This document shows positions 1 to 5,442 of a stretch of DNA of 5,550 nt, piece by piece. Numbering within the stretch: the first letter of the stretch is position 1; every line of letters starts with the position of its first letter. The position numbers were made by a program, and so were the translations under genes. Source of the stretch: Treponema sp. (GTDB lineage: Bacteria; Spirochaetota; Spirochaetia; Treponematales; Breznakiellaceae). Location: the NCBI GenBank assembly GCA_031255815.1, contig JAIRRU010000140.1, positions 1 through 5,550 of the forward strand, written 5' to 3'. Below the pieces are notes generated by a model. It made no database searches. It worked only from the letters and a program-made list of their open reading frames with translations, and was not told the DNA's origin.

Positions 1-101
1 GCGTCGGCGCACACCGTGTATCCGTGCTCTTCCCAGTTTACGATGCTGCGGATTCCGATCCTGACAATGACCTCGTCGTCAACGATCATTATTTTCTTCA
101 T
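1..101 (-). CDS. Response regulator, N-terminal receiver start (partial, YesN-like partner of the adjacent kinase)
   Basis: Only the first 33 codons are inside the window; the gene continues past the left edge. The translation starts MKKIMIVDDEVIVRIGIRSI and continues VNWEEHGYTVCAD. This is the opening of a CheY-like receiver domain: a hydrophobic first strand, then the acidic pair D8-D9 that binds Mg2+, followed by helix 1. The phosphorylated Asp would lie outside the window. The start ATG lies inside the end of the kinase gene (23-base overlap), with a GGGGA ribosome-binding-like stretch just upstream, so the two are probably translationally coupled. The phrase RxGIRSIVNWEEHGY is typical of YesN/AraC-type regulators that pair with YesM-type kinases. 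The C-terminal AraC-type DNA-binding domain is therefore expected by family, not seen. Its likely job is to activate this transporter operon in response to the kinase. Confidence 0.9.
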   Translation of the reverse strand, partial: MKKIMIVDDEVIVRIGIRSIVNWEEHGYTVCAD

Positions 102-1896
102 CGCTGTTCCCCGTTATGAAGGGCAGGGTGTATTCAATTTCCGTCCCGCTGTTTTCGGCGCTTTCGATACTGATCCCGAATCCCGAATCAGCCCCGTATC
201 CGGCGCGTATCCTCTGGTACACATTCACCAGGCCTATTCCCCTTCCGTCCTTTTCCTCCCTGCGCCGCAGGCTTTCCCGGAGCTTCCGCAGGGTTTCTTT
301 GTCCATACCCACGCCGTTGTCGCGGACGAAAAGCTTGAGGCGCTCCTTCTCTTTGTTCCCGCTGATCGAAAGCAGCTTTTTGCCCCGCATTTTCCTGAAG
401 GCGTGGACGAATGAATTTTCCACTATCGGCTGGAGTATGAATTTGACAATTACACATCCCAGCAGTTCTTCGTCAATATCAATGCGAACTTCCAGATCCT
501 CGCCGTAACGGTAATTCTGGATGCGGACGTAATTCCGTATCATTTCGAGTTCATCGCCGAGGGGCGCCATATCACCCGAACGCCCCATGGAGTAATCGAG
601 GATCCGCGAAAGGGCGTTGATAGTATCGGTAATGTTATCGGCGTTCCGCATGATCGCCATCCAGCGTATGGTGTTGAGGGTGTTGAAGAGAAAATGCGGG
701 TTTATTTGGGCCCGGAGGGCCTGAAAGCGGTACTGCTCCCGAATTTCGCTTTCCTCTTTAAGCTGATCGAAAAGCCGGTTGATGCTGACTTCCATTTCCA
801 CAAAGGTTCTGGTCAGGCCGCCTATCTCGTCCCTGCGGTTTACCGCCAGATCGGTTAAGCGCCTGGTCCGGGTATACTCGACAACCTTTTGATCCAGGGC
901 CCTGATGGGCTTCCCGATAGCGTAGGAGATGAACCACGAGATGGCAAGCAGGACGGCCAGCAAGATCAGCATACGGAAATTGACGGCCCTGAAAAGCGCC
1001 TCCAGGCCGGTTGTTATCCGCTCGTAATCGGCGAAGTACATGACCGCCAGAGCTTCCCTCCCGATACCGGGACTGTTGAAAGTCCAGGGAATATCCAGGG
1101 TGTAGTAATTGAGCAGATAGCGGTGGCCCCCCAGATCGCAGAGCAGGTTGCCGCTCCCCTGGTTCACAATTTCCGCAAGAAGGGCGCTGATATCCTCCTT
1201 CCCAAGCATGCCGTCCACGGAAAAAACACTTTCCGCCGTTTCCCTGGTGCAGACCCGGATAAAATCCGCATCCCCGTACCTGGTCAGTATACTGCTGATG
1301 GCCTGCTGCCCGATACTGATAATAATAGTGGCCAGCCTGACGCCGGTGTGGGAGGGGTACAGGATGGATCGGGCCAGGGAGATGGAGGGCCCGTCTTCCC
1401 TGACCGAAGGGGCGAAGAGGTTCCATGAAACGAAACCCTTGTTCTCAGTGCTTTCCCTGATCCAATCCTCGTCAAGGACTACGCTGTAGTCGTTCCAGTA
1501 GAGGCCCCAGTTGGCGTAGTTCCGCCCCTCAAGATCGAACATGGTAATTGAAATGTCAGCGAGATCCACCAGGTTGTTGGTTTGCAGGGAGGCGGTAAGA
1601 TTGTCGAAAATTCTGTTTCTGTCCCAGTAACTGGAACCGGGCTCGCTGAGAACGGTCAGGAGTTCCCTGTCCAGGGCGAAGGCATTGGAAATATTGGCCA
1701 TCCGCTGAAAAACCTGGTAGAATTCGTCTTCTCCCTTTCTTATGTTTCCGACGATCTGAGCGCTCAGTTCCTGGCGCAGGTAATTCTCGTAAGCGTCCTT
1801 CAGTATGATAAAACTGACGTAGATTGGAACCATGAGGAAAACGAGGATCAGAAGAAAAACATTTACGGAGATACGTTTAAACGCCCAGGGAAACAC
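79..1896 (-). CDS. YesM-type membrane sensor histidine kinase (HAMP, His_kinase, HATPase)
   Basis: This is a membrane kinase of about 605 residues that should autophosphorylate and pass phosphate to the regulator starting at 101. Numbering from the GTG start: membrane helix 1 at about 10-32, an extracytoplasmic sensing region at about 33-305, helix 2 at about 308-328 (RMLILLAVLLAISWF), a HAMP domain at about 329-381, then the His_kinase domain (PF06580 type) with QINPHFLFNTLN and phospho-acceptor H401. The ATP-binding domain has the N box LQPIVENSFVHAF (N494), the G1 box RDNGVGM (about 526-531) and the G2 box GRGIGLVNV (about 551). Length and order fit the YesM family, and no catalytic motif is missing. 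The start is uncertain. An upstream in-frame ATG at 2025 would overlap the permease gene by 89 bases and add a residue stretch that is only out-of-frame permease. GTG at 1896 keeps helix 1 intact, but the GGAGG at 1911-1915 is 14 bases away; CTG at 1899 is the alternative. Confidence 0.9.
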   Translation of the reverse strand: MFPWAFKRISVNVFLLILVFLMVPIYVSFIILKDAYENYLRQELSAQIVGNIRKGEDEFYQVFQRMANISNAFALDRELLTVLSEPGSSYWDRNRIFDNLTASLQTNNLVDLADISITMFDLEGRNYANWGLYWNDYSVVLDEDWIRESTENKGFVSWNLFAPSVREDGPSISLARSILYPSHTGVRLATIIISIGQQAISSILTRYGDADFIRVCTRETAESVFSVDGMLGKEDISALLAEIVNQGSGNLLCDLGGHRYLLNYYTLDIPWTFNSPGIGREALAVMYFADYERITTGLEALFRAVNFRMLILLAVLLAISWFISYAIGKPIRALDQKVVEYTRTRRLTDLAVNRRDEIGGLTRTFVEMEVSINRLFDQLKEESEIREQYRFQALRAQINPHFLFNTLNTIRWMAIMRNADNITDTINALSRILDYSMGRSGDMAPLGDELEMIRNYVRIQNYRYGEDLEVRIDIDEELLGCVIVKFILQPIVENSFVHAFRKMRGKKLLSISGNKEKERLKLFVRDNGVGMDKETLRKLRESLRRREEKDGRGIGLVNVYQRIRAGYGADSGFGISIESAENSGTEIEYTLPFITGNSDEENNDR

Positions 1897-1936
1897 CAGC
1901 GAAACACCATCCTCCGCCCGCCGCCGGACCCCTGTT

Positions 1937-2785
1937 TCAGCCCTTGATTGCTCCGGCGGTAAGCCCCTTGATAATACTCTTCTGGCCGATAATGTACACC
2001 ACCAGAATAGGCAGCATGGAGACAAGGTAGGCCGTAAAGGACATGGTGTAATTGAAGGAGTATTCGGTCTTAAAGTTGTACTGGAAGAGCGGAAGGGTCC
2101 AGAACACCCGGGAACGGTTGAGGATCATCAGGGGAAGCATAAAGTCGTTCCAGTACCACAGGGCGTCCATTACCACCAGGGTGGCCATCATGGGGCCGGT
2201 AAGGGGGAGGATCACCCGGGTATAGGTCTTGAAAACACCGCAGCCGTCCACCCTGGCGGCCTCTTCAAGCTCCCCGGGTATGCCCCTGATGTAGTTCACG
2301 AACAGAAACACCCCCCTGGTAAGGCTGAACGTGGCGTAGAGGAGGATAAGCCCGGTCTGGTTCAGCATACGGATCCTGGTCATGAATTTGGTAACCGGAA
2401 GGATTACCACCTGGGAGGGGACAAAGAGGCCCATGAGCAGAAAAAAGTACACAAACTGGAAATAAGGCCGCTTTAGATTCCGGGCAATGGCGTAAGAGGC
2501 GCTTGGGGCCAGGATGGTGGCGATCAGCACCGAGACAAAGGTGATATAGGCCGAATTCTTCACATAACCCAGATAGTTCTGGCTGGCGAAAAGGTTTTTG
2601 AAATTATCCAGGTTCAGTGAGGAGGGAAAGGAAAAGAAATTACGCCCCGCTTCCTCAAGGCTCTTGAAGGAATTAACCAGCACCAGGTAGAGCGGGGTAA
2701 GGATCAGAAAAAGGCCGGCCAGGAGGATAAGATTCCGCAATACCAGCCAGACAAAACCGTCAATCCGTTTCATGCTCCGCATCAT
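1937..2785 (-). CDS. CUT1-family carbohydrate ABC transporter permease, MalG/LplC type
   Basis: This is the second inner-membrane subunit of a sugar importer (binding-protein-dependent transport inner membrane component, PF00528), 282 residues, the normal MalG-type length. Hydrophobic helices fall at about 13-33, 78-100, 108-130, 141-163, 198-215 and 254-270. The ATPase-docking EAA loop is clear at about 174-195 (EEAARVDGCGVF, then ILPL). The N-terminal periplasmic stretch LVNSFKSLEEAGRNFFSFPSSLNLDNFKNL is cut short here to its hallmark, NSFK...FPSSLNLDNF, which is typical of MalG-like proteins. The ATG overlaps the stop of the preceding permease gene as ATGA (2785-2782), and AGAGGG lies just upstream, so translation is probably coupled. 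ATG at 2782 and ATG at 2770 are less favoured starts. The substrate cannot be read from the sequence. Confidence 0.93.
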   Translation of the reverse strand: MMRSMKRIDGFVWLVLRNLILLAGLFLILTPLYLVLVNSFKSLEEAGRNFFSFPSSLNLDNFKNLFASQNYLGYVKNSAYITFVSVLIATILAPSASYAIARNLKRPYFQFVYFFLLMGLFVPSQVVILPVTKFMTRIRMLNQTGLILLYATFSLTRGVFLFVNYIRGIPGELEEAARVDGCGVFKTYTRVILPLTGPMMATLVVMDALWYWNDFMLPLMILNRSRVFWTLPLFQYNFKTEYSFNYTMSFTAYLVSMLPILVVYIIGQKSIIKGLTAGAIKG

Positions 2786-3657
2786 ACATCCCTCTTACGC
2801 GCCAGGTTTATCTGCACCACCGAAATAAGGGCGATGATGACAAACAGCACCCCCGCCTCCGCGTTGGCTATGGCAAAACGCATATTGGTAAAAGCGTCGT
2901 TTACAATCGAGATGGCGATAACTTCCGTGGCCCGGGCGGGGCCGCCCCCGGTAAGGGCGTAGGGGTAATCGAAGGTGGTAAAGCCCCCCTTTACCAGGAG
3001 CACCAGGTTAACGATGATGATGGGCATAATTCCCGGAACGGTGATAAACCGGAAACGCTGAAACAGGGAAGCCCCATCGATCTCCGCGGACTCGTAAAGT
3101 TCCCGGGGAACCGCCTGGAGCCCGGCGATAAAGATAAGGGTGGGTATAGCCACCGACTGCCAGATGTTCACGAATACGGTAGCCGCCATGGTGGTCTTGG
3201 GGGCCGCCAGGGGGCTCTGTTTCAGGATCTCGATGTTCAGCGCGTTACCGATAAAGGGAATGGCCCGCAGATAAAGCTGGCTCCAGATTAGGGCTACGGT
3301 TACCGAACCCAGCATGGCGGGGACAAAGAAGAGGGCTTTAAAAAAAGTCTGGTATCTCCTGGTCAGCCCGTCCAGGGAGAGGGCCAGGATCAGGGCCAGC
3401 AGCATGGTCAGGCTTACCAGCAGGGCCGCGTAACGGAAGGTGGTGCCCAAAGAACGCCAGAAAGTAGGATTCCTGAACAGCACCAGATAGTTCCGCAGGC
3501 CTATCACCTTGTAGCTGAGGGACATGCCGTTCCAGTCGGTAAAACTGTAAAAAATGCCGCTTATCACCTGGCAGACATAGAAAGTAGCGTAAAGCAAAAG
3601 GGGGAGGATCGTAAAACCCACATAAGTCAGGCGATCCTGAATACTTTCCCGTTTCAA
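2782..3657 (-). CDS. CUT1-family carbohydrate ABC transporter permease, MalF/LplB type
   Basis: This is the first inner-membrane subunit of the importer, about 291 residues from the chosen start. Six helices are visible at roughly 12-36, 71-95, 104-126, 157-180, 204-224 and 259-283. The EAA loop reads LYESAEIDGASLFQRF at about 187-202, followed by ITVPGI. A late TGGGPARATEVI segment (about 236-247) is a signature of CUT1 first permeases. I chose the TTG at 3657 because GGAGGAGG (3664-3671) sits 6 bases before it and the protein then starts MKRESIQDRLTY, as is usual for the family. The longer reading from TTG at 3684 would translate through the ribosome-binding site and has none of its own. 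The gene follows the binding-protein gene after 45 bases and overlaps the next permease by 4. Confidence 0.93.
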   Translation of the reverse strand: MKRESIQDRLTYVGFTILPLLLYATFYVCQVISGIFYSFTDWNGMSLSYKVIGLRNYLVLFRNPTFWRSLGTTFRYAALLVSLTMLLALILALSLDGLTRRYQTFFKALFFVPAMLGSVTVALIWSQLYLRAIPFIGNALNIEILKQSPLAAPKTTMAATVFVNIWQSVAIPTLIFIAGLQAVPRELYESAEIDGASLFQRFRFITVPGIMPIIIVNLVLLVKGGFTTFDYPYALTGGGPARATEVIAISIVNDAFTNMRFAIANAEAGVLFVIIALISVVQINLARKRDV

Positions 3658-3663
3658 AACTAC

Positions 3664-3671
3664 CCTCCTCC
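3664..3671 (-). promoter_or_regulatory. Strong ribosome binding site that sets a TTG start
   Basis: On the minus strand GGAGGAGG is followed by a 6-base spacer (GTAGTT) and TTG at 3657. This near-perfect anti-16S match is the reason for placing the first permease's start at a rare TTG rather than at 3684, where no such signal precedes the codon. Confidence 0.8.
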
Positions 3672-3702
3672 AAAGCGGAGACAAGCGGCAAAGGCGCCCG
3701 GA

Positions 3703-4965
3703 TTACTGGGCGGCGGCGGCAATGGTCTGCTGGAGCTGGTCCAGCAAAGCGTTAACCTGCTTGTCCATAAGGAACTGTTGAACGACATTGTATATCTCGT
3801 TCTGTACATTACCAGGAATCGTTGATGCAAACCAGTCATGCAGGGGGCCGGACTTCATTTTGTTGATCACCGGATCAACCCTTGGGTCCGAGTATTTTAC
3901 CGCGGTAACGGTGCTGGGAGCCCCGTCGCTGTCACAGAATATCTGGGCATTCTCGGTGCGGGAGATAAATTCCAGGAAAGCCATGGCCGCTTCTTTTTCA
4001 TTCGCCTTGGCTCTCGCGGAGACGCTCAAAGCCGCGTCTATTCCGGAAAGCAGGGTGCTGGTTTCAAGCGTATCATTGGGAATGGGGAAAACCCCCATGT
4101 TCACGTTGGGGTTCGCCAGGAAGATGGTGCCTCTGGCGTAGGAGCCGGTAATACACATGGCGGCTTTACCATTGGCGAAATTCTCCCACATTCCCGTATC
4201 GGGCAGGGCGAAGGCGTCGCTGTTGGCAAAGGAGACAAGTTCCAGTACCCGCTGGGCCATCCTGCCAAGCTCCGCGTCGCCGCTAATCCTTCCGCCTGTC
4301 ATGGCCGCCGCAAACTTCTCCACTCCGTTCCCGTTGGGGGTCCAGGCGGCGTTCATCGCCTGGAACATGTGGCCTACCCGCCCCGGGGTGGCGAAGGTAA
4401 GGGTGAAGGGCTGAATCCCGGCGGCATTAAGCTTATTGCAGGCGGCGATAAGCTCCGCGTATGTCTTGGGAACGGCGATACCGTTGGCATTGAAGATATC
4501 GATGTTGTAATACACCGCCATGAAGTTATGGGACAGGGGCATGGCGTAGTCCTTCCCGTCCGGAGCTTTGGACATGGCAACAGCCGGGGGGTTTACCCTG
4601 GACATAAAACTCTGGCCGCTAAGATCCTGAAGGAAACCGTTCTGTACCTTCTCCTTGAACTGGAGTTGGGTAGGATAGTCGGAAAAGAGAGGAGGGATAT
4701 CCCCCGATACCACCCGGGAGGTAAGAACCTGGCCGGCTTCGGGCACCGTATTCATCTCGATCCTGTACTTTCCCGCGTATTCCGCGTTGAAGCGGTCCAG
4801 CACCGCCTGAGCACCCCGCTGAGGCCCTTCTTCCATCTTTTGCTGGAAAAACTCGATGTTTGTTACGCCCCCGGAGGCCGCCGCGTCCTGCCTGCCTCCC
4901 CCCGCGTAGACCGTCAAACTCATGATTGCCGAGAGGCAGATCATACCCAATAAAAGCTTTTTCAT
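3703..4965 (-). CDS. Extracellular solute-binding protein of a CUT1-type sugar ABC transporter
   Basis: This 420-residue protein is probably the periplasmic receptor that captures a sugar or oligosaccharide and delivers it to the two permeases encoded next. It belongs to the SBP_bac_1/SBP_bac_8 type by length, by position and by sequence. Family-like stretches include GDIPPLFSDYPTQLQF near residue 93, the hinge-region phrase YYNIDIFNANGIAVPKTYAE near 150, and GKAAMCITGSYARG near 268. The N-terminus MKKLLLGMICLSAIMSLTVYA is a signal peptide with a V-Y-A cleavage site after residue 21, then GGGRQDAAASGG. There is no lipobox Cys (C10 lies inside the hydrophobic core), so the mature protein is expected to be soluble rather than lipid-anchored. 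The start is firm: ATG is preceded by GGAGG (4973-4977) with a 7-base gap. It is the first intact gene of the leftward operon. The ligand is unknown. Confidence 0.93.
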   Translation of the reverse strand: MKKLLLGMICLSAIMSLTVYAGGGRQDAAASGGVTNIEFFQQKMEEGPQRGAQAVLDRFNAEYAGKYRIEMNTVPEAGQVLTSRVVSGDIPPLFSDYPTQLQFKEKVQNGFLQDLSGQSFMSRVNPPAVAMSKAPDGKDYAMPLSHNFMAVYYNIDIFNANGIAVPKTYAELIAACNKLNAAGIQPFTLTFATPGRVGHMFQAMNAAWTPNGNGVEKFAAAMTGGRISGDAELGRMAQRVLELVSFANSDAFALPDTGMWENFANGKAAMCITGSYARGTIFLANPNVNMGVFPIPNDTLETSTLLSGIDAALSVSARAKANEKEAAMAFLEFISRTENAQIFCDSDGAPSTVTAVKYSDPRVDPVINKMKSGPLHDWFASTIPGNVQNEIYNVVQQFLMDKQVNALLDQLQQTIAAAAQ

Positions 4966-4972
4966 CTGACTT

Positions 4973-4977
4973 CCTCC
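4973..4977 (-). promoter_or_regulatory. Ribosome binding site of the solute-binding protein gene
   Basis: GGAGG followed by AAGTCAG and ATG at 4965. This is a strong site that fixes the start and suggests high translation, as expected for a periplasmic binding protein that exceeds its permeases in amount. Confidence 0.8.
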
Positions 4978-4979
4978 AA

Positions 4980-5008
4980 AATTTATTTGTATCTCCAGGC
5001 CGTGTCAA
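4980..5008 (-). promoter_or_regulatory. Possible second, proximal promoter (TTGACA/17/TAAATT), doubtful
   Basis: Reading leftward, TTGACA at 5008-5003 is separated by exactly 17 bases from TAAATT at 4985-4980 (4 of 6 matches to TATAAT). The fit is formally good. However, the predicted transcription start (about 4973) would fall inside the ribosome binding site and give a leader of only a few bases, and TTGACA lies partly inside an inverted repeat and a stop codon. I treat it as a weak candidate. Confidence 0.25.
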
Positions 5009-5016
5009 CCACGGCC
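4998..5016. repeat. Perfect 7-bp inverted repeat before the binding-protein gene
   Basis: GGCCGTG (4998-5004), a 5-base spacer, then CACGGCC (5010-5016). In minus-strand RNA this folds into a GC-rich hairpin. The spacer contains the stop codon of the cysteine-desulfidase remnant (5007-5005). No T-run follows in the leftward direction, so it is not a standard intrinsic terminator. It may be a decayed terminator of the lost gene, a leader hairpin 20 bases upstream of the ribosome binding site, or an operator. Confidence 0.55.
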
Positions 5017-5340
5017 GTCCGCACTTGTAATAGAACCTGTTTTTTCCAGCGGAACCATCCCCTCATGGGAGATCTTCCGTATCGCCTCAAGGGTCTCGTC
5101 AAGGTTCTTCCCCAAGACCCCTTCCGAAGGGGGGATTGACCGGCCGGCCATGGCTATTTTGACCCCCATGGCGGCGGCTTCCACGCAGGAGTAGATCTTC
5201 AGGGCGCAGCAGGTTCCGGGCCGCGTCCTCCGCGCCCGAATCTAGAGAGGAAAAGATATTCAAACCAGCGGCGGGATCCCCCCCCGGCAACGCCCAGGGC
5301 AACGCCCAGGGCGACTACCAGTTCCCTTTTGAGCGGGGAG
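5005..5340 (-). pseudogene. Frameshifted 3' remnant of a CyuA/YhaM-type (UPF0597) L-cysteine desulfidase gene
   Basis: No intact reading frame crosses this stretch, yet protein-like sequence can be followed through three frames. The last piece (about 5219-5005) reads CCALKIYSCVEAAAMGVKI, then AMAGRSIPPSEGVLGKNLDE and TLEAIRKISHEGM. I recognise this as the C-terminal pattern of the UPF0597/CyuA family, which runs CDGAK-x-x-CALK, an Ala-rich helix, a GI-x-P-x-EGI turn, then DVDxTI-x-NI-x-RI-x-x-EGM. The middle piece (about 5285-5225, another frame) reads AAGLNIFSSLDSGAED, matching the expected lead-in to the CDGA motif, although its Cys is replaced by Leu. The first piece (about 5340-5286) reads SPLKRELVVALGVALGVAGG and matches only loosely. 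The normal protein is about 430 residues, so some three quarters is missing. The family cleaves L-cysteine to pyruvate, ammonia and sulfide; the remnant should be inactive. The family call is from memory of the motif, not a search. Confidence 0.5.
5286..5309. repeat. 12-bp perfect tandem duplication
   Basis: GGCAACGCCCAG occurs twice in a row (5286-5297 and 5298-5309). On the minus strand it encodes a repeated ALGV within the first piece of the desulfidase remnant. A 12-base unit keeps the frame, so it is a replication-slippage expansion rather than a frame break. It directly abuts a run of eight C at 5278-5285. Confidence 0.8.
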
Positions 5341-5360
5341 GTAAAAAACCGCCTTTTTGG

Positions 5361-5380
5361 TGATACTATTAATCATATCA
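5361..5380. promoter_or_regulatory. 20-bp imperfect palindrome, candidate operator for the divergent GntR regulator
   Basis: TGATACTATTAATCATATCA pairs with its own reverse complement at 16 of 20 positions: arms TGATA/TATCA and a perfect ATTAAT core, with two mismatches on each side. A two-fold symmetric AT-rich site of this size suits a dimeric winged-helix repressor. It starts at the transcription start predicted for the leftward promoter (about 5380) and covers about +1 to +20, a position where bound protein would block transcription. It lies 62 bases upstream of the GntR start, so it could also serve autoregulation. That the GntR protein binds it is an inference. Confidence 0.5.
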
Positions 5381-5386
5381 GTAATG

Positions 5387-5415
5387 AGCTTACACCGGCC
5401 TTTTATGCTTGTCAA
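5387..5415 (-). promoter_or_regulatory. Candidate sigma-70 promoter of the leftward transporter operon
   Basis: A perfect TTGACA (5415-5410) is followed by a 17-base spacer and TAAGCT (5392-5387). The second hexamer keeps the three most important positions of TATAAT (first T, second A, last T). Eight consecutive A on the same strand (5427-5420) sit at about -40 to -47, where an UP element would contact the RNA polymerase alpha subunit. The predicted start, about 5380, falls on the edge of the palindrome. The transcript would carry a leader of about 415 bases that includes the decayed desulfidase remnant before the binding-protein gene. Confidence 0.45.
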
Positions 5416-5442
5416 GCCCTTTTTTTTGTGCTACAAAAATCT

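Noticed and set aside
1897..2025. N-terminal extension of the kinase from ATG at 2025
   Set aside because: It would overlap the permease gene by 89 bases, and the extra residues (MSPCCLFWWC…) are an out-of-frame reading of conserved permease sequence with no family counterpart.
1832..2476. Plus-strand open frame (214 codons) opposite the second permease
   Set aside because: The translation is dominated by H, G, K and E repeats typical of reverse-complemented membrane protein codons, and the opposite strand holds a clear EAA-loop permease.
3658..3684. N-terminal extension of the first permease from TTG at 3684
   Set aside because: This reading translates the strong GGAGGAGG site itself; TTG at 3657 is correctly spaced from it.
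3838..4953. Long plus-strand open frame (371 codons) opposite the binding-protein gene
   Set aside because: It mirrors the well-supported solute-binding protein. Its translation is rich in G, H and R with no domain pattern, and there is no ribosome binding site. It is an antisense by-product of GC-rich codons.
5099..5302. Minus-strand 67-codon frame in the divergent region as a real small gene
   Set aside because: It starts with TTG without a ribosome binding site, and only its first third looks protein-like; after that the neighbouring frame carries the desulfidase pattern. It fits better as the middle piece of a frameshifted pseudogene.
5341..5360. A-run/T-run around CCGCC as an intrinsic terminator
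   Set aside because: The pairing is almost only A-T with a tiny core and no stable GC stem, so it is not convincing in either direction.
5357..5387. Rightward promoter for the GntR gene (TTGGTG with TAATGA, or TATGCT at 5404-5409)
   Set aside because: The first pair has a 19-base spacer and poor hexamers. TATGCT has no acceptable -35 at 16-18 bases. A promoter must exist, but I cannot place it.
5420..5427. T8 run as the tail of a rightward terminator
   Set aside because: No GC-rich stem precedes it on the plus strand. On the minus strand it reads as an A-tract in the UP-element position.
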